In this document: piece after piece, positions 7,071 to 15,818 of the stretch
How positions within the stretch are numbered: position 1 is the stretch's first letter
How the letters are laid out: the number at the start of each line of letters is the position of its first letter
NCBI RefSeq assembly: GCF_038237375.1
Contig: NZ_CP151273.1
Location: 2,232,001-2,296,000 of the forward strand
Direction: 5' to 3'
Length of the DNA: 64,000 bases
Origin: Alcaligenes sp. SDU_A2
Lineage (GTDB): Bacteria; Pseudomonadota; Gammaproteobacteria; Burkholderiales; Burkholderiaceae_B
Position numbers and translations under genes: made by a program
The notes under the pieces: model-generated
Told to the model about the DNA's origin: nothing
The model's input: the letters and a program-made list of their open reading frames with translations, nothing else
Database searches by the model: none

Positions 7071-7912
7071 GCTTGCTCCTCGTGCGTGGCGGTACTGATA
7101 CCCAGTTCCTTGGCGGCCCCCGCCCCCAGATAGGCTTCGATGACGCGGGGGTTGTGCTGGACCTGCGCGGGCTTGCCTTCGGCCAGCACCTTGCCGTATT
7201 CCAGCACCAGCACGCGGTCGCACAGGCCCATGACCAGCTTCATGTCGTGCTCGATCAGCAGCACGGTAATGCCGTCGTCGCGGATTTTTTCGATCAGCTG
7301 ACGCAGCACCACGGTTTCAGACGGGTTCATGCCAGCGGCCGGTTCGTCCAGCGCCAACAGTTGCGGATCGGTCGCCAGGGCGCGGGCAATTTCCAGACGG
7401 CGCTGATCGCCGTACGACAAGGAACGCGCAATATCGTTGGCACGTTCTGCAATGCCCACGTAGTCCAGCAGTTCATAGGCGCGTGCCTCGATCTGCTCTT
7501 CCTCGCGGCGCGTGGCCCGATTGCGCAGCACGGCACCTAGCACCCCGGCATGGGTACGCACATGCCGACCGATCATGACGTTTTCCAGCGCGGACAGATT
7601 GCCGAACAGACGGATGTTCTGAAAGGTACGCGCAAAGCCGGCGGCGGCGATCTGATGCGGTTTGTAATCGCTCAGCACGTGACCGGCAAATTCGCAGCGC
7701 CCGGATTCGGGCACGTACAAACCGGTCATGACATTGAACAGCGTGGTCTTGCCGGCACCGTTGGGCCCGATCAAACCGTAGATATCACCCTTGCAGATGC
7801 TGAAACTGACATCGGACAGGGCCTGCAAGCCGCCAAAGCGCTTGGACAGTCCGCTGGCCTGCAGCAGCACTTGCCCGGTGGCGACGGTGTTGTTGTGTGC
7901 GATTGTGCTCAT
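7067..7912 (-). CDS. livG: Branched-chain amino-acid ABC transporter ATPase LivG
   Basis: The second ATPase of the Liv importer, 281 residues. Walker A is GPNGAGKTT (about 49-57), the signature is the LSYGDQRR variant usual for LivG, and Walker B is LLALDEPAAGMNP. The conserved C-terminal LVLEYGKVLAEG and EAYLG motifs are present. It overlaps livF by 4 bp downstream and livM by 4 bp upstream, so the four membrane and ATPase genes are tightly coupled. It acts on the cytoplasmic face of the inner membrane with LivF, LivH and LivM. Confidence 0.95.
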   Translation of the reverse strand: MSTIAHNNTVATGQVLLQASGLSKRFGGLQALSDVSFSICKGDIYGLIGPNGAGKTTLFNVMTGLYVPESGRCEFAGHVLSDYKPHQIAAAGFARTFQNIRLFGNLSALENVMIGRHVRTHAGVLGAVLRNRATRREEEQIEARAYELLDYVGIAERANDIARSLSYGDQRRLEIARALATDPQLLALDEPAAGMNPSETVVLRQLIEKIRDDGITVLLIEHDMKLVMGLCDRVLVLEYGKVLAEGKPAQVQHNPRVIEAYLGAGAAKELGISTATHEEQA

Positions 7913-8991
7913 GCCTGGGACTCCCTCGCTTTGCGTTCACGGCGACGCACCGCGGACGGCCACAGCCCTTCGGGGCGATAGATCATGACCAGTACCAGCG
8001 CAAAACCAAAGAGCAGCATGCGTATGCCATCGGGGTCCAGAATCACATCGCCGAACACGCTTTGCTGCAAAGGCACGACGACGGCCCGCAGCAGCTCGGG
8101 AAAGACCGACAAGAGGATGGCCCCCACGATCACGCCCGGTATGTGGCCCATACCACCCAGCACCACCATGCACAGCACGGAAATCGATTCGGTCAGGCTA
8201 AAGCTTTCCGGACTGACAAACCCTTGCATGGAAGCAAACAGCCCACCGGCCACGCCGCCGAAGGTGGCCCCCATCGCAAAGGCCAGCAGCTTGACGTTGC
8301 GGGTGTTGATACCCATCGCCTTGGCGGCGATTTCGTCCTCGCGTATGGCTTCCCAGGCCCGGCCTATGCGCGAATGCTGCAAACGCACGCACACAAAGAC
8401 AATCAGCAAGGTAATGGCCAGCAGCAGGTAATAGTACTTTTCCGGCCCGGTGATGCGCATGCCGAAAAAGGTCTCGGCACGGCCAAACATAAATTCGCCG
8501 ACCTGAAAGGTGTCGACCCGATTGATGCCTTGCGGCCCATTGGTGATATTGACCGGCGCATCCAGATTGTTCATGAAAATGCGGATGATTTCACCAAAGC
8601 CCAGCGTGACGATGGCCAGATAGTCCCCGCGCAGCTTTAGAACCGGAAAGCCCAATAACACGCCGAACAAGGCCGCCAGAACAATGCCCGCCGGCATGAC
8701 GATCCAGAACGGTAAGTGCAGGCCAAAGTGCGGCGACGCCAGCATGGCCCAGATATAAGCACCGACCGCATAAAACGCGATATAGCCCAGATCCAGCAGC
8801 CCGGCAAAGCCCACCACAATGTTCAGGCCCAGGGCCAACATGACGTACAGCAGCGCGAAGTTCAGGGTACGTATCCAGCTTTGACCGGCCATGCCCAGCA
8901 CAAAAGGCAGCACTGCCAGGACGGCACCGATCAGTAATGCGCCCAGCCAGACGCGCATCGGGATCGGTTCTTTTTTGTTCAGCGTGCTCAT
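7909..8991 (-). CDS. livM: Branched-chain amino-acid ABC transporter permease LivM
   Basis: Inner-membrane permease, 360 residues with about nine to ten hydrophobic helices. Family landmarks are LGLNIVVGFAGLLDLGYIAFYAVGAY (quoted here only as its GLLDLGYIAFY core), the LRGDYLAIVTLGFGEIIR loop, GRAWEAIREDE, which is the ATPase-coupling loop, and GMGHIPGVIVGA. It overlaps both neighbours by 4 bp. With LivH it forms the translocation pore. Confidence 0.95.
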   Translation of the reverse strand: MSTLNKKEPIPMRVWLGALLIGAVLAVLPFVLGMAGQSWIRTLNFALLYVMLALGLNIVVGFAGLLDLGYIAFYAVGAYIWAMLASPHFGLHLPFWIVMPAGIVLAALFGVLLGFPVLKLRGDYLAIVTLGFGEIIRIFMNNLDAPVNITNGPQGINRVDTFQVGEFMFGRAETFFGMRITGPEKYYYLLLAITLLIVFVCVRLQHSRIGRAWEAIREDEIAAKAMGINTRNVKLLAFAMGATFGGVAGGLFASMQGFVSPESFSLTESISVLCMVVLGGMGHIPGVIVGAILLSVFPELLRAVVVPLQQSVFGDVILDPDGIRMLLFGFALVLVMIYRPEGLWPSAVRRRERKARESQA

Positions 8992-9920
8992 GCCCGATCT
9001 CCCACGCGTTCGCCCAGCAAACCGGACGGACGGAAAATCAGCACCATGATCAGAACGATGAAGGAAAACACGTCCTGATAATTGCTGCCGAAGACGCCAT
9101 TGGTCAGATCGCCGATATAACCGGCACCCAAGGCCTCGATCAGGCCCAGCAGAAGACCGCCCAGCATGGCCCCGCCCAGGTTGCCGATGCCGCCCAGCAC
9201 GGCGGCGGTAAAGGCTTTCAGGCCCAGCATGAAACCCATGGTGTATTGGGCCACACCGTAATAGGTCACGATCATGACGCCGGCCACGGCCGCCAGGGCC
9301 GAACCGATCAGGAACGCGGCCGATATGACGGTGTTGATATTAACGCCCATCAGCCCGGCGACTTCGCGGTTCTGGGCGGTCGCCCGCATGGCCGTACCCA
9401 GCCGGGTACGGTGTACCAGCACCATCAGGCCCACCATGATCAGCGCCGCACCGCCGATGATCATGATCTGCAACAGGCTGATGCGGGCATCGCCCAGTTG
9501 AAAGACGGTGGGTTCGATAATGTGCGGAAAACTCAGGTAATTACGCCCCCAGATCATCATGGCGATGTTCTGGACGATAAAGGACACCCCGATGGCGGTA
9601 ATCAGCGCGGCCAGACGCGGCGCGCGGCGCAAAGGACGATAGGCATAGCGTTCGGCTGTCCAGCCTATGGCCATGCAGGCAGGGATGGCGGCCATCAGGG
9701 CCAATCCTACCGCCAGCCCGGCGGATATGCCGGCCGGGTCGGCCCCCACCAGGGAGAGCACTACGGTGGTTGCCAGCATGGCCCCCACCATCACCACGTC
9801 GCCGTGGGCAAAGTTGATCAGGCCTATGATCCCGTAGACCATGGTGTAGCCCAGCGCCACCAGCGCGTAGACACTGCCGACGGTCAGGCCGTTAATAAGT
9901 TGTTGTATCAGTATTTCCAT
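8988..9920 (-). CDS. livH: Branched-chain amino-acid ABC transporter permease LivH
   Basis: The partner permease of LivM. From ATG 9918-9920 the protein has 310 residues and begins MEILIQQLINGL, as in typical LivH proteins; upstream in-frame starts at 9926 and TTG 9947 would add up to nine unconserved residues. Visible hallmarks are GYTMVYGIIGLINFAHGD near the N terminus (core INFAHGD), GTAMRATAQN, the coupling loop, and GGIGNLGGAMLGG near the C terminus. The stop overlaps livM by 4 bp. The livJ stop lies about 130 bp upstream. Confidence 0.93.
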   Translation of the reverse strand: MEILIQQLINGLTVGSVYALVALGYTMVYGIIGLINFAHGDVVMVGAMLATTVVLSLVGADPAGISAGLAVGLALMAAIPACMAIGWTAERYAYRPLRRAPRLAALITAIGVSFIVQNIAMMIWGRNYLSFPHIIEPTVFQLGDARISLLQIMIIGGAALIMVGLMVLVHRTRLGTAMRATAQNREVAGLMGVNINTVISAAFLIGSALAAVAGVMIVTYYGVAQYTMGFMLGLKAFTAAVLGGIGNLGGAMLGGLLLGLIEALGAGYIGDLTNGVFGSNYQDVFSFIVLIMVLIFRPSGLLGERVGDRA

Positions 9921-10053
9921 AGCCATGGACTCGCTGTCGTTTCCCAATCATGCACCGCGGTATGGCCACGGAACAGCGGGTGCCGGTCGCCCCCCTGGGA
10001 ACCGGCTGAAGAGCCGCGCGACGGGCGCGCGGCTCAGGCACCAGATGCCGTAC

Positions 10054-11211
10054 TTAGTTGGCCTGGCTCACCATGGTCTTGACCATGGTCCACTTGCCAT
10101 CCTTGACCTGGTAAATGGTCACAGCGATTTCTTTCAGGTCGCCGTTCTTGTCGTAGGCAATATTGCTGCTGGTGGCACCGCTGCGCTTCAAGGCGGCAAG
10201 CTTGGGCAGATAGCTTTCAGCCTTGGAGGAACCGGCTTCTTTCATGGCGGTGATCATGTTCCAGGCACCGTCATAGGCATAGGGTGCGTAAACGCCAGGA
10301 TCGGCCTTGAAGCGGTTTTTGTAGTCCTGGGCGAATTTAGCACCGGCCGCCATCGTGGCCAAAGGCACACCGGCCAGGGAAGCATAGGTGCCATCGGCCG
10401 CATTGCCGGCCAGACGCAGGAAGGTGTCGCTGCGGGTCATTTCGCCCGATACCAGCGGAGCCTTGATATCCAGGGTCTGCATCTGACGTTTCATGGGACC
10501 GGACTGCGCATCCAGACCACCGAAGAAAATGGCATCGGGCTGCTTGGACTTGATGTTGGTCAGGATGGAGGTGAAATCGTTAGCCTTGTCCGTGGTGTAT
10601 TCACGCGCCACGATCTGGCCACCCGCTTTTTCCACCGCGCGCGCCACCTGATCGGTCAAACCTTGACCATAGGCCGTGCGGTCGTCGATCAGGGCGATTT
10701 TCTTGCCTGCCAGATCCTTGACGATGAACTGCCCAACGGCCGCACCCTGCTGGGTGTCGCTGGTCATCATGCGGAAGGTATTGTCGTAACCTTGCTGGGT
10801 GTATTCGGGCGAGGTCGCCATGGCGATCTGGGGGATGCCGGCGTCGTTGTAGACGCGCGAAGCCGGGATCGTGGTGCCGGAGTTAAAGTGCCCCAACACG
10901 CCGTCCACATTATCGTCCACGATCTGCTGGGCAACCTGCACGGCCGTGCGCGGATCGGCCTGGTCGTCCTTGGCCACCAGCTCGAAACGGGCGGTTGCGC
11001 CATCGATCTGAATATTCTGCGCGTTGGCCTCTTCCAGTGCCAGAATCAAGCCATTGCGCATATCTTCGCCATAGTGCGCTTGCGGACCGGTCAAGGGGGC
11101 AGCAAAGCCCAACTTGATGACTTTATCCGCTGCCAAAGCCGGTGTGGCGGCGAAAGCAGCCAGCACGGCGGCCGAAACCAGACCCAATTTCATGTTTTTC
11201 ATGGACTGCAT
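10054..11211 (-). CDS. livJ: Branched-chain amino-acid ABC transporter periplasmic binding protein LivJ/LivK
   Basis: Periplasmic receptor that captures the substrate and delivers it to LivHM. The 385-residue protein starts at ATG 11209-11211 behind an ideal ribosome site (GGGAGA, 7-bp gap). A longer in-frame extension is rejected because the signal peptide (MKLGLVSAAVLAAFAATPALA) would then be internal. The mature protein starts ADKVIKLGFAAPLTGP and has the two-lobed periplasmic binding fold (FNSGTTIPASRVYNDAGIP region). It is the first gene of livJHMGF; the 123 bp upstream should contain the operon promoter. Confidence 0.94.
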   Translation of the reverse strand: MQSMKNMKLGLVSAAVLAAFAATPALAADKVIKLGFAAPLTGPQAHYGEDMRNGLILALEEANAQNIQIDGATARFELVAKDDQADPRTAVQVAQQIVDDNVDGVLGHFNSGTTIPASRVYNDAGIPQIAMATSPEYTQQGYDNTFRMMTSDTQQGAAVGQFIVKDLAGKKIALIDDRTAYGQGLTDQVARAVEKAGGQIVAREYTTDKANDFTSILTNIKSKQPDAIFFGGLDAQSGPMKRQMQTLDIKAPLVSGEMTRSDTFLRLAGNAADGTYASLAGVPLATMAAGAKFAQDYKNRFKADPGVYAPYAYDGAWNMITAMKEAGSSKAESYLPKLAALKRSGATSSNIAYDKNGDLKEIAVTIYQVKDGKWTMVKTMVSQAN

Positions 11212-11334
11212 GGTTGTTCTCCCTAGTTTTAATGGGACCGGGCTTATGGCCGGCCTTACTGCTATAAAGTGTAGGGGCTGCCGTTCTGCGGCCAGACCCC
11301 GCCTGCTGTTTGACATAAAACGCCGACCCGCGCG

Positions 11335-14300
11335 CTAACCCACCATCATCAGGCTGGCATTACCGCCTGCCGCTGCGGTATTGGTGCTGACCGACACCTC
11401 GCGTACCAGACGCTCGGCGCTGTAGGTGCTGCCCTGCAGTATGTCCTGCGTGGACAAGCCCTGCACCCCGACGATGGCACCTTCGCGCTGCGCAATCTGA
11501 GCGGCCAGTTGCTTGAGCTCGTCGCCGTCACCTTCAAACAAGACAGCATCATAATCTGCCGCAACCAGCTCCGACAGATCAATCTGCTCGATGCCTCCCA
11601 CCGTTAAACCATCCAGACCGGCCCGGTGAACCAACACAGGTCGGCAGCCGCTGAGCGTACACGCCTGCTGCTGGGCCTGCCAACCCTCGACGCTGGCCGG
11701 CAGACACGCCACACGCCCGCGCGGATGTAATTGATACATGTTGGACTCGCCAGTGGGACCGGGCAATACCTGGCCCTGCTGACTCCAGGTCTGCAAAGGC
11801 AGCTCCTGCACGCAGCGGCTAAGCAGCCGACGCAAATACAGCGGCCCGCCGGCCTTGGGACCGGTACCCGACAAGCCTTCGCCGCCAAACGGCTGCACGC
11901 CCACGACTGCGCCCACCATATTGCGATTGACATAAATATTGCCGGCGCGAATGCGAGATACTACGCGCTGCACGGTTTCGTCCAGGCGGGTATGCACGCC
12001 GAAGGTCAGCCCATAGCCGCGTTCGTTGATCTGATCGACCAGCGTATCCAGGTCCTTGCGCGCATAGGTCATGACATGCAGCACAGGGCCGAAAATTTCG
12101 CGTTCCAGATCCTGCACCTGTTTGATCTCGATCAGCGTAGGCAACACAAACGTGCCGCTCAGCGCAGCGGGCGCTTCCCCCTGCTCGACCGTAAAACCGG
12201 CGCTGCGCATGGCCGCAATATGCTGTTCGATGCCGGCGCGGGCTTCCTCGTCGATGACCGGCCCTACATCGGTGCTGAGCAGGTCGGGATTGCCCACACG
12301 CAGCTCTTGCAGCGCGCCGCGCAACATGCCCAGCACGCGCTCGGCGGCTTCTTCCTGAATGCACAGCAAACGCAGGGCCGAGCAACGCTGACCGGCCGAA
12401 TCAAAGGCCGAGTTAAGCACATCGAACACGACCTGTTCGGCCAATGCGGAACTGTCGACCACCATGGCATTGAGCCCGCCCGTTTCGGCAATAAGCGGCA
12501 CCACCTGCCCGTCCGGCGTCAGGCGCTGCGCCAGTTGACGGGCCAAGGATTTGGCAACGGCGGTAGAACCCGTAAACAGAACGCCATTGACCAGCGGACT
12601 GGCCACCAGCGGCGCGCCCACGGACGGACCATCGCCAGGCAACAATTGCACCGCACCTTCCGGCACGCCTGCGCGATGCAATAGTCGCACCGCAGCCGCA
12701 GCGATCAAGGGCGTTTGTTCGGCCGGCTTGGCCAGCACGACGTTGCCGGCGGCCAGCGCCGCTGAAACCTGCCCCAGAAAAATAGCCAAAGGAAAGTTCC
12801 AGGGACTGATGCAGACCACCACGCCCAATGGGCGCTGACGATCGTTATCAAATTCGCGCAGCACTTGCCCGGCGTAATAGCGCAGGAAATCCACGGCCTC
12901 GCGCACTTCGGCAATGGCATTGGCGTAGGACTTGCCCGCTTCGCGCACCAGCAGCCCCATCAGCTCCTGCATCTGGTCTTCCAGCAACTGGGCAGCCTGC
13001 AACAGGGCGGCGGCCCGCTCGTTGACCGGCGTGGCCTGCCAGATCGGCGCGTAATGCGCGGCCGCATCCAATGCATGCGCGACATCGGCCGGAGCCGCTT
13101 CCATGACCTGCCCGACCACATCCTGCCCATCAGCGGGATTGATGACGGCGCGTGCCTTGGCATCGTCCCAGACCGGCGTGTCCTGGCCCAGCAAGGGCTG
13201 CGCGCGCCAAGGCTGGGCGGCACTTTGCATCAGGGCCGCCGCCAAGGAACCCAGGCGATGTTCGTTGCTCAGGTCCAGACCGGCAGAGTTCAGGCGCTGC
13301 TCCGCTTCCCAATACAGTTGGCGCGGTAGCGGTATCTTGTCGTGCGCACGTCCCAAAGGCTGCAATTGCAGGGCCTGGGCGACCGGGTCGGCCACCAGGT
13401 GTTCAACCGGCAGGTCGGCATCGCCGATCTGATTCACAAAAGAGGTATTGGCTCCGTTTTCGAGCAAACGGCGCACCAGATAGGCCAACAAAGTTTCGTG
13501 CGACCCCACCGGCGCATAGATCCGGCAAGGACGATTCAGCTTGCCGGCCTTGAGCGGGCCGACCACCTCGTCATAGAGCGGTTCGCCCATGCCGTGCAAA
13601 CATTGAAACTCGTACTGACCTGGGTAGTAGTTCTGACCGGCCATATAGTAAATGGCGGACAGGGTCTGGGCATTGTGCGTAGCAAACTGCGGATATATGG
13701 CCTCGGGTGCCTGCAAGAGTTTGCGCGCACACGCCAGATACGAGACGTCGGTGTGTACTTTACGGGTATAAACAGGATAGCCTTCCAGACCGTCCACTTG
13801 GGCGCGTTTGATTTCCGAGTCCCAGTACGCCCCTTTAACCAGACGCAGCATCAGGCGATGGCCGCTGCGTCGGGCCAGATCAATCAGGTAATCGATGACA
13901 AAAGGGGCCCGCTTCTGATAGGCCTGCACCACAAAACCAATGCCGTTCCAATCGGTCAGCGAGGCATCGAAACACAAGCGGTCCAGCAGATCCAGGGACA
14001 GCTCCAGGCGGTCGGCTTCCTCGGCATCGATATTCAGGCCCACATCGTACTGACGCGCCAATTGGGCCAAGGCCAACAAGCGCGGATACAACTCGCCCAT
14101 GACCCGGTCGCGCTGCGCGCGGCTGTAGCGTGGATGCAAGGCCGACAGCTTGATGGAAATGCCTGGGCCTTCGTATATGCCCCGCCCCTGACTGGCCTTG
14201 CCGATGGCATGGATCGCCTGTTCGTACGCTTGATAGTAGCGCTGGGCATCTTGCGCCGTGGTCGCCGCCTCGCCCAACATGTCGTAGGAATAACGAAAGC

Positions 14301-15108
14301 CTTTTTCCTCGAACTTGCGGCTATTGGCCAAGGCCGAGGCAATGGTCTGCCCAGTCACGAACTGTTCGCCCATCATGCGCATGGCTACGTCCACGCCTTT
14401 GCGAATCAGTGGTTCGCCGCCCTTGCCTATCATGCGGGTCAGGGCCGAGGACAAGTTCTTTTCGCTGCTCACACTGACCAGGCGGCCAGTCAGCATCAAC
14501 CCCCAGGTCGCGGCATTGACGAACAAGGACGGAGATTCGCCCACATGGGCGCGCCAGTCGCCATGACTGATCTTGTCGCGTATCAAGGCATCGCGGGTGG
14601 CGCGGTCGGGAATGCGCAACAGCGCTTCGGCCAGACACATCAGAGCCACGCCCTCCTGGCTAGACAGCGAGAACTCCTGAATCAGCCCCTCCACTCCGCC
14701 GCCGGTGCGCTTGGCGCGCAGCGTATTCACCAGACGCGCCGCCAGCTCCTGAGCACGCGGGTCCTGGGAGGCGCGTGCCGCGCTTACCAACAGCGGGACG
14801 CATTCGGTCTCGGGACGCCGATACGCAGCGGTAATCGCCGCACGCAACACGCTTTGCGGCTGAACATCTTGGGCAAAGGCGTAAAACGGAGCCTGGGGCG
14901 TTTCGACAAGATCATCCGTCGCCACGCCATCGGCTCCTTGCAGATACGCCAATTCGCCAGGAATCGCACCACGCTCGATATTCTCGATGTAGGACAACAG
15001 CGCCTGTTTATGCAGCCAATGCGGCGTACATTGCAACTTGTCCGCCGCGCCGCGCAAGCGCTCCCGCAGTTCTGTATCGACCTTGATCCCTAAGGTTGTG
15101 CTTGCCAT
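11335..15108 (-). CDS. putA: Trifunctional PutA: proline dehydrogenase, P5C dehydrogenase and DNA-binding autoregulator
   Basis: Oxidises proline to glutamate in two steps at the inner membrane. The 1257-residue protein starts MASTTLGIKVDTELRERL, the ribbon-helix-helix fold (about 1-47) by which trifunctional PutA proteins repress put genes. The FAD proline-dehydrogenase barrel follows (about 190-560; GISIKLSALHPRYS, LVKGAYWD, CLHGMGE). The aldehyde-dehydrogenase domain comes next (about 640-1100; SPWNFPLAIF, AETGGLNAM, catalytic Cys in SAGQRCSALR). A C-terminal ALDH-like tail completes the long form. The upstream region carries a repeated operator array and a promoter. No putP gene is adjacent. 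Confidence 0.97.
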   Translation of the reverse strand: MASTTLGIKVDTELRERLRGAADKLQCTPHWLHKQALLSYIENIERGAIPGELAYLQGADGVATDDLVETPQAPFYAFAQDVQPQSVLRAAITAAYRRPETECVPLLVSAARASQDPRAQELAARLVNTLRAKRTGGGVEGLIQEFSLSSQEGVALMCLAEALLRIPDRATRDALIRDKISHGDWRAHVGESPSLFVNAATWGLMLTGRLVSVSSEKNLSSALTRMIGKGGEPLIRKGVDVAMRMMGEQFVTGQTIASALANSRKFEEKGFRYSYDMLGEAATTAQDAQRYYQAYEQAIHAIGKASQGRGIYEGPGISIKLSALHPRYSRAQRDRVMGELYPRLLALAQLARQYDVGLNIDAEEADRLELSLDLLDRLCFDASLTDWNGIGFVVQAYQKRAPFVIDYLIDLARRSGHRLMLRLVKGAYWDSEIKRAQVDGLEGYPVYTRKVHTDVSYLACARKLLQAPEAIYPQFATHNAQTLSAIYYMAGQNYYPGQYEFQCLHGMGEPLYDEVVGPLKAGKLNRPCRIYAPVGSHETLLAYLVRRLLENGANTSFVNQIGDADLPVEHLVADPVAQALQLQPLGRAHDKIPLPRQLYWEAEQRLNSAGLDLSNEHRLGSLAAALMQSAAQPWRAQPLLGQDTPVWDDAKARAVINPADGQDVVGQVMEAAPADVAHALDAAAHYAPIWQATPVNERAAALLQAAQLLEDQMQELMGLLVREAGKSYANAIAEVREAVDFLRYYAGQVLREFDNDRQRPLGVVVCISPWNFPLAIFLGQVSAALAAGNVVLAKPAEQTPLIAAAAVRLLHRAGVPEGAVQLLPGDGPSVGAPLVASPLVNGVLFTGSTAVAKSLARQLAQRLTPDGQVVPLIAETGGLNAMVVDSSALAEQVVFDVLNSAFDSAGQRCSALRLLCIQEEAAERVLGMLRGALQELRVGNPDLLSTDVGPVIDEEARAGIEQHIAAMRSAGFTVEQGEAPAALSGTFVLPTLIEIKQVQDLEREIFGPVLHVMTYARKDLDTLVDQINERGYGLTFGVHTRLDETVQRVVSRIRAGNIYVNRNMVGAVVGVQPFGGEGLSGTGPKAGGPLYLRRLLSRCVQELPLQTWSQQGQVLPGPTGESNMYQLHPRGRVACLPASVEGWQAQQQACTLSGCRPVLVHRAGLDGLTVGGIEQIDLSELVAADYDAVLFEGDGDELKQLAAQIAQREGAIVGVQGLSTQDILQGSTYSAERLVREVSVSTNTAAAGGNASLMMVG

Positions 15109-15132
15109 GCCCGTGTCCCGGTAAAAATGCCT

Positions 15133-15138
15133 GTTGCA
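15133..15138 (+). promoter_or_regulatory. GTTGCA site, candidate PutA operator half
   Basis: GTTGCA is the published core recognised by E. coli PutA. One exact copy lies just downstream of the predicted putA transcription start and about 25 bp before the start codon. A single 6-bp match can arise by chance, so support comes only from its position. Confidence 0.35.
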
Positions 15139-15151
15139 TCAAATTACCGAG

Positions 15152-15180
15152 ATACTACCGTCGGTTAACCTCTGGACCAA
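15152..15180 (-). promoter_or_regulatory. Predicted sigma-70 promoter of putA
   Basis: Read on the minus strand, TTGGTC (15175-15180) and TAGTAT (15152-15157) are separated by exactly 17 bp. A GGTTAACC box occupies the middle of the spacer, so a bound protein would block RNA polymerase. Predicted start of transcription is near 15145, about 37 bp before the putA ATG. Confidence 0.5.
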
Positions 15181-15234
15181 TTCAGGTTAACCCGAATTCA
15201 TAAAGGTTAACCCGAACACGAAATACGGTTAACC
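15163..15234. promoter_or_regulatory. Array of four GGTTAACC palindromes upstream of putA
   Basis: Perfect 8-bp palindromes lie at 15163-15170, 15185-15192, 15205-15212 and 15227-15234. Start-to-start spacing is 22, 20 and 22 bp, about two helical turns, so all boxes face the same side of the DNA. The first lies between the predicted -35 and -10 of putA. The last two fall in the final codons of the pqiC frame. The middle pair share flanks (GGTTAACCCGAA). Likely a cooperative operator; PutA itself is the obvious candidate ligand but this is inference. Confidence 0.65.
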
Positions 15235-15818
15235 CTATCCGCAGGCACAGGCTTGCCTTGCATCTGCGCAGCCAGAACATCGGCTAGACGTCCTTGCAGC
15301 AGCCGATGGGCGGCAACCAGCTCCGGCACGGACGAGGCCGGCTCCACATCCAGCCAGCGGCATCGATAGGAAGGTGCGTCAAACCCCACGGCTTGGATCG
15401 CCCAGCTTAATTCCAGTACCGCCTGCTGTCCGTAGATGGACTCGAAGCGCTGCACCGCCACATCCAGCCGCCAGAACGGCGTCTTTCCGCCAAGGTCCGC
15501 CAATTGCGCTGCGCCCAGCCGGGCCTGCAGGCCCGAGGCTAAGGCCAGAGCCAATTCGTCAGGTAGCGGAGACGCCCACAAACTGTCATTCAGCAAACGC
15601 ACTTCGGCCCCCGGCGGAACTGTCAGCACCACCGAGCGACGATCCAGTTGCGAAGGCACCGTGACCTTGCGGATCTGAAAACCGGTCCAATTCCGGGCAG
15701 AATCGACCATAGGCGCACTGGGCAAGGGCGGCTGCAAGGTGTAATAGGTAGGCTGTGTGCCGGCACACGCGGCCAACAAACCCAAGCAGCCAACAACAGA
15801 AACGAGACGAAACGTCAT
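15207..15818 (-). CDS. pqiC: PqiC-type outer-membrane lipoprotein (ABC-type transport auxiliary, DUF330)
   Basis: Third component of the Pqi intermembrane lipid-transport system, anchored in the outer membrane and thought to receive the PqiB tunnel. The 203-residue protein has a lipoprotein signal peptide with lipobox LLAAC (Cys18), then the family start TQPTYYTLQPP. VPSQLDRRSVVL and LNDSLWASPLPDELALALASGL are typical of the family. Its start overlaps the pqiB stop by 4 bp. The last codons contain two GGTTAACC boxes of the putA control array, so coding and regulatory sequence overlap here. Confidence 0.9.
   Translation of the reverse strand: MTFRLVSVVGCLGLLAACAGTQPTYYTLQPPLPSAPMVDSARNWTGFQIRKVTVPSQLDRRSVVLTVPPGAEVRLLNDSLWASPLPDELALALASGLQARLGAAQLADLGGKTPFWRLDVAVQRFESIYGQQAVLELSWAIQAVGFDAPSYRCRWLDVEPASSVPELVAAHRLLQGRLADVLAAQMQGKPVPADRVNRISCSG

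Noticed and set aside
13342-15093. 583-codon plus-strand frame opposite putA
   Set aside because: Antisense shadow of the well-supported PutA coding sequence.
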